Notes under the pieces: model-generated
Told to the model about the DNA's origin: nothing
The model's input: the letters and a program-made list of their open reading frames with translations, nothing else
Databases searched by the model: none
Program-made: the position numbers and the translations under genes
DNA from: Methanoculleus sp. UBA77
GTDB lineage: Archaea > Halobacteriota > Methanomicrobia > Methanomicrobiales > Methanoculleaceae
Direction of reading: 5' to 3'
Assembly: GCA_002499455.1 (NCBI GenBank)
Contig: DALN01000115.1
Span: forward strand, 1,836 to 19,618
Length of the DNA stretch: 17,783 bases
Shown here: piece after piece, positions 14,550 to 17,783 of the stretch
How the letters are laid out: each line of letters opens with the position of its first letter
Position numbering within the stretch: position 1 is the stretch's first letter

Positions 14550-15543
14550 ACTCGATGCGCCCGCCGCACTCCGTGCAGGTATGGTCGTCAAGCCCCCGAA
14601 TCCGGATGGCGTAGCCCGACCGTTCGATGACGGGGCTGCCGCAGGCGGGGCAGTAGGTGTTCTCGTAGGGGTGGTTTCCGACGTTGCCGAGGTACGGGTA
14701 ATGGACTCCCAGATCGCGCGCACGCTCGTAGATCTTCTCAAGCGCTTTGACCGCGGTCGGTCGGGTCTCCTGCATCCTATAATCGGGGTGGAACCGGGTG
14801 AAGTGCATCGGCGTGTCGGGGCCGAGGTTCTCGAGTACCCACCGGATGAGCGCTTCCATCTCTTCCATGGAGTCGTTCTGTCCGGGTATGACCAGCGTGA
14901 CCGTCTCGACGTGCAGGCCGAGCTCTTTTGCAAGTGCCGTCGCATCGAGGACGGGCTGCAGTTTCGCCCCGCAGACCTTCCGGTAGAAGGTATCCGAGAA
15001 CGACTTGATGTCGACGCGGAAGGCGTTGAGCATGGGGACCAGGTCGCGAAGCCCTTCCTCCGTAATATAACCGTTGGTGACGTAGACCGTCCCGAGCCCC
15101 CGCTCGCGTGCAAGCGTCCCCATCGCAAGCGGGTACTCGTGCCATATGGTCGGCTCGTTGTAGGTCCAGGCGATGCTTGCAGAACCGCTTGCAAGCGCCC
15201 GTGCCACACCCTCCTCGGGGGAGAGGTCCCGGAGCGACTGCATCTCCAGCGTCTGCTGGGAGATGTGCCAGTTCTGGCAGTGCTCGCAGTGGAAGTTGCA
15301 CCCGATGGTCCCGAGCGAATACGAGAGCGTTCCGGGCAGGAAGTGGAAGAGTGGTTTCTTCTCGATAGGGTCGACGGCCTCGGCGATGACTTTGCCGAAG
15401 GTCGCGGCATAGAGCGTGCCGCCGCGGTTGATGCGAACGCCGCAGACCCCCTGCCTCCCCTCCCGGATGGTGCACCGGTGGGCGCAGAGCGAGCAGTGGA
15501 CAGTATCCTCCTCCAGTTTCTGGTAGAGTCGCGCCTCGTGCAT
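14530..15543 (-). CDS. Radical SAM enzyme of the AmmeMemoRadiSam type
   Basis: 337 residues, usual for this COG1180-related family. The SAM-binding [4Fe-4S] motif is C82-x3-C86-x2-C89 (GCNFHCEHCQNW). An N-terminal four-Cys cluster lies at C17, C20, C24 and C34 (CSLCAHRC...GVCGVR). TYNEPTIW, YVTNGYI, RVDIKSF and TLVIPGQND are the barrel strands shared with pyruvate-formate-lyase-activating-enzyme relatives. A C-terminal zinc ribbon (C298/C301, C323/C326) is present. The family is named for its co-occurrence with AMMECR1 and Memo proteins, which are not in this window; its reaction is not established. ATG 15543 gives MHEARLYQKLEED; the frame reaches 15573 but that lies across the TATA box. Likely co-transcribed with the overlapping Mut7-C gene. 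Confidence 0.9.
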   Translation of the reverse strand: MHEARLYQKLEEDTVHCSLCAHRCTIREGRQGVCGVRINRGGTLYAATFGKVIAEAVDPIEKKPLFHFLPGTLSYSLGTIGCNFHCEHCQNWHISQQTLEMQSLRDLSPEEGVARALASGSASIAWTYNEPTIWHEYPLAMGTLARERGLGTVYVTNGYITEEGLRDLVPMLNAFRVDIKSFSDTFYRKVCGAKLQPVLDATALAKELGLHVETVTLVIPGQNDSMEEMEALIRWVLENLGPDTPMHFTRFHPDYRMQETRPTAVKALEKIYERARDLGVHYPYLGNVGNHPYENTYCPACGSPVIERSGYAIRIRGLDDHTCTECGGRIEYVSQID

Positions 15544-15573
15544 ATGACCACCACATGAGGATGGAGGAAGCAT

Positions 15574-15583
15574 GGTATTTATC
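15574..15583 (-). promoter_or_regulatory. TATA box for the radical SAM/Mut7-C operon
   Basis: The minus strand reads GATAAATACC, close to the archaeal TATA consensus. Initiation about 25 bases downstream would be near 15553, giving a leader of about 10 bases to ATG 15543. This supports that start over in-frame 15573, which lies at the box itself. Confidence 0.6.
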
Positions 15584-15600
15584 CCTGTGGTGCTGCCGGG

Positions 15601-15756
15601 TTACGATCCTTCCCGCCCCTTATCCTCATCGTCGTACTCGATGACCAGCGCTCCGCGGTATCCGCAACGTTTGCAGCGGTATATCCAGCCGATATAGCCC
15701 CCGGCGATCGAATAGACCTCCGTTGCGCCGCATACAGGACAATGCAGCCTCTTCAC
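15601..15756 (-). CDS. Small zinc-ribbon protein
   Basis: 51 residues from a GTG start: VKRLHCPVCGATEVYSIAG, then GYIGWIYRCKRCGYRGALVI, then an acidic tail EYDDEDKGREGS. Two knuckles, C6-x-x-C9 and C29-x-x-C32, form a classical zinc ribbon like those of archaeal transcription- and ribosome-related small proteins and rubredoxin-like folds. The role is unknown; nucleic-acid or protein contact is the usual function of such ribbons. The codons use G/C third positions like neighbouring genes and there is no other gene in the interval. A TATA-type TTATTATC on the minus strand (plus 15781-15788) would put the transcript start near 15760, almost at the GTG. It is divergent from pyrH across 41 bases. 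Confidence 0.82.
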   Translation of the reverse strand: MKRLHCPVCGATEVYSIAGGYIGWIYRCKRCGYRGALVIEYDDEDKGREGS

Positions 15757-15797
15757 AACAGGTATATGAGTGATATGGGGGATAATAATAGGGTGGA
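15757..15797. promoter_or_regulatory. Interlocked divergent promoters (zinc-ribbon gene / pyrH)
   Basis: Only 41 bases separate the two start codons. GTATATGAG (15762-15770, plus) fits a TATA box for pyrH, with initiation near 15790. GATAATAA (15781-15788), read on the minus strand as TTATTATC, fits a TATA box for the zinc-ribbon gene, with initiation near 15760. Each box would lie at the other gene's start site, so the two promoters probably exclude each other. Both transcripts would have leaders under 10 bases. GGGTGG lies directly before the pyrH ATG, too close for a normal Shine-Dalgarno. Confidence 0.5.
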
Positions 15798-16502
15798 ATG
15801 AAGAAGATCGTGGTATCTCTGGGCGGCTCGGTTCTGGTTCCTTCGCTTGAATCGAACAATATAAGTCGGTATGTCTCTGTTTTGAAGAAGATAACGGAAA
15901 AATGCAGGATTTTTATCGTCGTCGGCGGCGGCGGAGAGGCACGCAGATATATCCGGGTTGCCCGCTCCCTCGGTGTCGGTGAGGCGACGGCGGACGAACT
16001 CGGAATCCTGGTGACGCGGATGAACGCGCGTCTCCTCGTCGCCGGGCTCGGGGATGCGGCCTATCCGCGCGTTGCCGAGAACTACACGGAAGCGCGGGAG
16101 TTCGCGGAGACGGGAAAGATCGTGGTCATGGGCGGCATCACCCCCGCGCAGACGACCGACGCGGTCTCGGCGGTCCTCGCGGAGAGCATCGGTGCCGATC
16201 TTCTCATCAACGCCACATCGATCGACGGCATCTACAGCGCCGACCCGAAGAAGGATGCCGCCGCAGTCAGATACGAGCACCTCACCCCGCAGGAGCTCCT
16301 CGAGATCATCAACCGGGGCAGGCTGGATGCAGGTGCCAATATCGTCCTCGATATCGTGGCCGGCAAGGTCATTGAGCGGTCCGGCATCCCGCTCCTTGTG
16401 CTTGACGGCCGTGACCCGGAGAACCTCTACCGGGCGATCGTGGAGGGCACCTGCACGGGCACCGTCGTGAGCGAAGAGTCTTCAACCCCCCTGCCTGCCT
16501 GA
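15798..16502 (+). CDS. pyrH: Uridylate (UMP) kinase, archaeal type
   Basis: 234 residues. It phosphorylates UMP to UDP in pyrimidine nucleotide synthesis and belongs to the amino-acid-kinase fold. Motifs: KKIVVSLGGSVL at the N-terminus (phosphate-binding Lys and GGS), IFIVVGGGGEARRYI, ADELGILVTRMNARLL, VVMGGITPAQTTDAVSAVLAE (UMP-site loop), then LLINATSIDGIYSADPKKD and LDAGANIVLDIVAGKVIERSG. The short archaeal form of about 225-235 residues differs slightly from bacterial PyrH. Cytosolic, probably hexameric by family. The start is the first ATG after the shared promoter. It is not an isopentenyl phosphate kinase: the GGITPAQTTDAVSA and TSIDGIYSADPKK segments fit UMP kinase. Confidence 0.94.
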   Translation: MKKIVVSLGGSVLVPSLESNNISRYVSVLKKITEKCRIFIVVGGGGEARRYIRVARSLGVGEATADELGILVTRMNARLLVAGLGDAAYPRVAENYTEAREFAETGKIVVMGGITPAQTTDAVSAVLAESIGADLLINATSIDGIYSADPKKDAAAVRYEHLTPQELLEIINRGRLDAGANIVLDIVAGKVIERSGIPLLVLDGRDPENLYRAIVEGTCTGTVVSEESSTPLPA

Positions 16503-16556
16503 GTTTCCCCCCATCGGTAACTATTTTTGCCTGCCTCTCCAACATATGGTGGTACT

Positions 16557-16631
16557 GGGGCAGTAGGGTAGCCTGGTCCATCCTAGAGCGTTTGGGACGC
16601 TTTGACGGCAGTTCGAATCTGCCCTGCCCCA
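16557..16631 (+). tRNA. tRNA-Pro (anticodon TGG)
   Basis: The sequence folds into a full cloverleaf. The acceptor stem GGGGCAG pairs with CTGCCCC (16624-16630), with discriminator A at 16631. The D arm runs from GGGT to ATCC. The anticodon stem GAGCG/CGCTT, which includes one G-T pair, encloses the loop TTTGGGA with anticodon TGG (Pro, codon CCA). The T arm is GGCAG-TTCGAAT-CTGCC. CCA is not encoded and there is no intron. CTATTTTTG (16521-16529) about 30 bases upstream is a possible TATA element, but could also be the pyrH terminator. Confidence 0.96.
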
Positions 16632-16636
16632 TCAGT

Positions 16637-17305
16637 ATGAACCGCGAGACCGCCTGTGAGGTCTATTCCCGGCTTCTTGAGCACTACCCCATCGTCGGGG
16701 AGAGACGCCATTTTATCGAGTTTGCAAACCCTTACGAAGCGCTGATCCAGACCATCCTCTCCGCGCAGACGACAGACCGCGCCGTCAACGCCATCCACGA
16801 CGACCTCTTCTCCCGATACCCGACGCCGGAGGCGCTCGCCCGCGCGGAACCGGATGAGGTGGAACCGATCATCCACAGCATCGGGTTCCACCATGCAAAG
16901 GCCCGTTACATCGTCGGGACGGCAAGAAAGCTCGTCGCCGACTTCGGGGGCGAGGTCCCGCGGACGATGGAGGAACTCCAGACGCTCCCCGGCGTCGGGA
17001 GGAAGACCGCAAACATCGTCCTCTCCCACGCCTTCGACATCAACGTCGGGATTGCCGTCGACACCCACGTCCGCCGGGTCTCGAAGCGGATCGGGTTCAC
17101 GAACAGCACCAACCCCGATATCATCGAGCGCGATCTGGTGGCCCTCTTCCCGCAGAAGGTCTGGCGGGACATCAACTACCTCCTGATCCGCCACGGCCGC
17201 GCTGTCTGCACGGCACAGAACCCGAAACATGATGTGTGTGTTGTGGCGGACCTCTGCCGGTACTACCGGGTGCTGCAGGACCAGACAGAACTAAGCGAGA
17301 AGTAA
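16637..17305 (+). CDS. nth: Endonuclease III (DNA glycosylase/AP lyase) with an atypical cluster ligand
   Basis: 222 residues, the usual length. It removes oxidised pyrimidines and cleaves the abasic site. The helix-hairpin-helix is at LQTLPGVGRKTANIVL, with catalytic Lys123; catalytic Asp142 is in VDTHVRR. LSAQTTDRAVN is the conserved N-terminal loop. The C-terminal [4Fe-4S] motif, normally C-x6-C-x2-C-x5-C, here reads C191-x6-H198-x2-C201-x5-C207: spacing is exact but the second ligand is His, encoded CAT. ATG 16637 is chosen because the earlier in-frame start at 16592 lies inside the tRNA; this leaves only 5 bases after the tRNA 3' end. The gene is probably expressed from a tRNA-nth transcript cut by tRNA processing. 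MutY-type enzymes share the fold, but length and motifs favour Nth. Confidence 0.95.
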   Translation: MNRETACEVYSRLLEHYPIVGERRHFIEFANPYEALIQTILSAQTTDRAVNAIHDDLFSRYPTPEALARAEPDEVEPIIHSIGFHHAKARYIVGTARKLVADFGGEVPRTMEELQTLPGVGRKTANIVLSHAFDINVGIAVDTHVRRVSKRIGFTNSTNPDIIERDLVALFPQKVWRDINYLLIRHGRAVCTAQNPKHDVCVVADLCRYYRVLQDQTELSEK

Positions 17306-17456
17306 GTTTTCCGGGCCAGGCGATCAGGACGCGGTCGCGGGCAGGGACATGAGCGCCTTTAAGCATCTACTGTCCTGTTCTCGAATAACCCTATTTTCAG
17401 ATTTGAGTTATCTATCTCGTGGTCCCTCAAGACATCACAAATCCCATCCATGGATT

Positions 17457-17579
17457 TCAACCGGGCTGAGCGTCAAAAGCGTTCGTATTCCTGCACTTGG
17501 GGCTTAGTGGCATCTTACACATCAGATGTTCATGGCATTTTGAACAGCCCCGTACACTGGACCGTAGGGATATCGCCAT
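17457..17579 (-). CDS. Candidate 40-residue Cys-rich small protein (doubtful)
   Basis: From ATG 17579 the frame reads MAISLRSSVRGCSKCHEHL, then MCKMPLSPKCRNTNAFD, ending AQPG. Four cysteines (C12, C15, C21, C29) and two histidines (H16, H18) could form a zinc site. No Shine-Dalgarno is visible; the DNA upstream is the G-rich hairpin region. It may instead be an accidental frame inside a repeated element. Low confidence. Confidence 0.22.
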   Translation of the reverse strand: MAISLRSSVRGCSKCHEHLMCKMPLSPKCRNTNAFDAQPG

Positions 17580-17580
17580 T

Positions 17581-17625
17581 GGGGGTGGGGCTGACGGGGA
17601 GGGGGGCGTGCCCCCCTCCCCTGTC
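17581..17625 (+). repeat. G-quadruplex motif overlapping a perfect 12-bp GC hairpin
   Basis: G5-T-G4-CTGAC-G4-A-G6 (17581-17606) is a textbook four-tract quadruplex motif with loops of 1, 5 and 1 bases. GGGGAGGGGGGC (17596-17607) is also perfectly complementary to GCCCCCCTCCCC (17610-17621) across a 2-base centre, extendable by GAC/GTC past one bulged T. The last two G-tracts are shared, so the two structures exclude each other. Confidence 0.7.
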
Positions 17626-17666
17626 TCTACCCCGTAAAGGCTATTCCTATGACCCCCACCCCGCCC

Positions 17667-17754
17667 GGCCTTCGGCCTCCTCAGTCGCACCTGCGGTGCT
17701 CCAACTCCTGCCTTCGAAGACCTTCGGTCTTCTCATGCTCGGTTCTGCGAACCG
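17667..17754 (+). repeat. Train of four short hairpins with alternating TTC and TGC loops
   Basis: Four perfect stem-loops follow one another: GGCC-TTC-GGCC (17667-17677), GCACC-TGC-GGTGC (17687-17699), GAAGACC-TTC-GGTCTTC (17716-17732) and CGGTTC-TGC-GAACCG (17740-17754). All have 3-base loops closed by C-G, and the loops alternate TTC, TGC, TTC, TGC. The stems differ, so this is a structural pattern and not a sequence repeat. Sequence of similar style (CGCACGTTCCGGCAGTC) continues to the window end, so the element is probably incomplete. Confidence 0.6.
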
Positions 17755-17783
17755 TCGCACGTTCCGGCAGTCGTTCCCCGCCC

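Larger units (their letters stand above)
17306..17783. other. Terminal region without a supported gene; composite structured or repeat DNA
   Basis: 478 bases after nth. 17357-17460 is AT-richer than the rest of the window and holds a perfect 10-bp palindrome, ATCCATGGAT (17446-17455). From about 17457 come, in order, a 40-codon minus-strand frame, a G-tract motif with a 12-bp hairpin, and a train of four short hairpins. The mosaic of short palindromes without coding signal suggests a dispersed repeat, an IS-related end or a structured RNA. It cannot be assigned without genome-wide comparison. No transposase fragment, CRISPR repeat or tRNA attachment duplicate was recognised. Confidence 0.5.

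Noticed and set aside
14052..15554. 500-codon minus frame suggesting a long fusion protein
   Set aside because: The first about 335 codons run out of frame through the radical SAM gene and are Ser/Arg/Thr-rich nonsense; only the last 165 residues form the Mut7-C protein.
16592..16636. N-terminal extension of endonuclease III to an earlier start
   Set aside because: The added codons lie entirely within the tRNA-Pro gene and the extension is not seen in the family.
17641..17783. CRISPR array or leader at the window end
   Set aside because: The hairpins have different stems and irregular spacing; there is no repeated unit of 24-37 bases and no cas gene nearby.
1..17783. Defence island or mobile element in the window
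   Set aside because: No transposase, integrase, restriction, toxin-antitoxin or Cas-like protein was recognised; the HEAT protein and Mut7-C protein alone do not define such a system.

Overview
The window reads as chromosomal DNA of a GC-rich methanogenic archaeon, most likely Methanomicrobiales and close to Methanoculleus. This is judged from protein character, not from a database search. The archaeal signs are TATA-type promoter elements close to start codons, the archaeal form of UMP kinase, a tRNA-Pro without an encoded CCA end, a Mut7-C/zinc-ribbon protein, an archaeal-style radical SAM enzyme, and hydrogenase maturation genes. Coding density is high and gene overlaps are short.

Layout. 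(1) 1-3317, all minus strand: hypC, hypA and hypE (nickel-hydrogenase maturation) joined by 1- and 4-base overlaps. After an 88-base gap come a GNAT acetyltransferase, a DUF2156 protein and the start of dihydroorotase (pyrC, cut by the window edge), also tightly packed. (2) 3474-4097, minus: a SAM-dependent methyltransferase with a T-rich terminator. (3) 4247-6572, plus: two tandem paralogous membrane-anchored exported proteins with a helical domain and a DUF4352-like beta domain. (4) 6598-7095, minus: msrB. (5) 7259-7909, plus: a small lipoprotein, then a short gene that appears broken by a one-base frameshift. (6) 7906-11406, minus: a 1166-residue HEAT-repeat protein. (7) 11585-13807: a GalT-like HIT-superfamily nucleotidyltransferase and a convergent glycogen-synthase-like glycosyltransferase. 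(8) 14052-15543, minus: an AmmeMemoRadiSam-type radical SAM enzyme overlapping a Mut7-C nuclease-like protein. (9) 15601-17305: a 51-residue zinc-ribbon protein divergent from pyrH, then tRNA-Pro(TGG) and nth (endonuclease III), whose start codon lies 5 bases after the tRNA. (10) 17306-17783: no convincing gene. It holds a G-quadruplex motif, a perfect 12-bp GC hairpin and a train of four short hairpins, and is probably a repeated or structured element.

The genes are mainly housekeeping (hydrogenase maturation, pyrimidine synthesis, DNA and protein repair, sugar metabolism) with a lineage-specific envelope section in the middle. The most useful observations are: a His in place of one of the four iron-sulfur Cys ligands of endonuclease III; the frameshifted small gene at 7707-7909; the tandem exported paralogs; the modular HEAT protein; a possible long structured leader before the glycosyltransferase; and the structured tail. 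I found no convincing new multi-gene system such as a defence island, and no CRISPR array.
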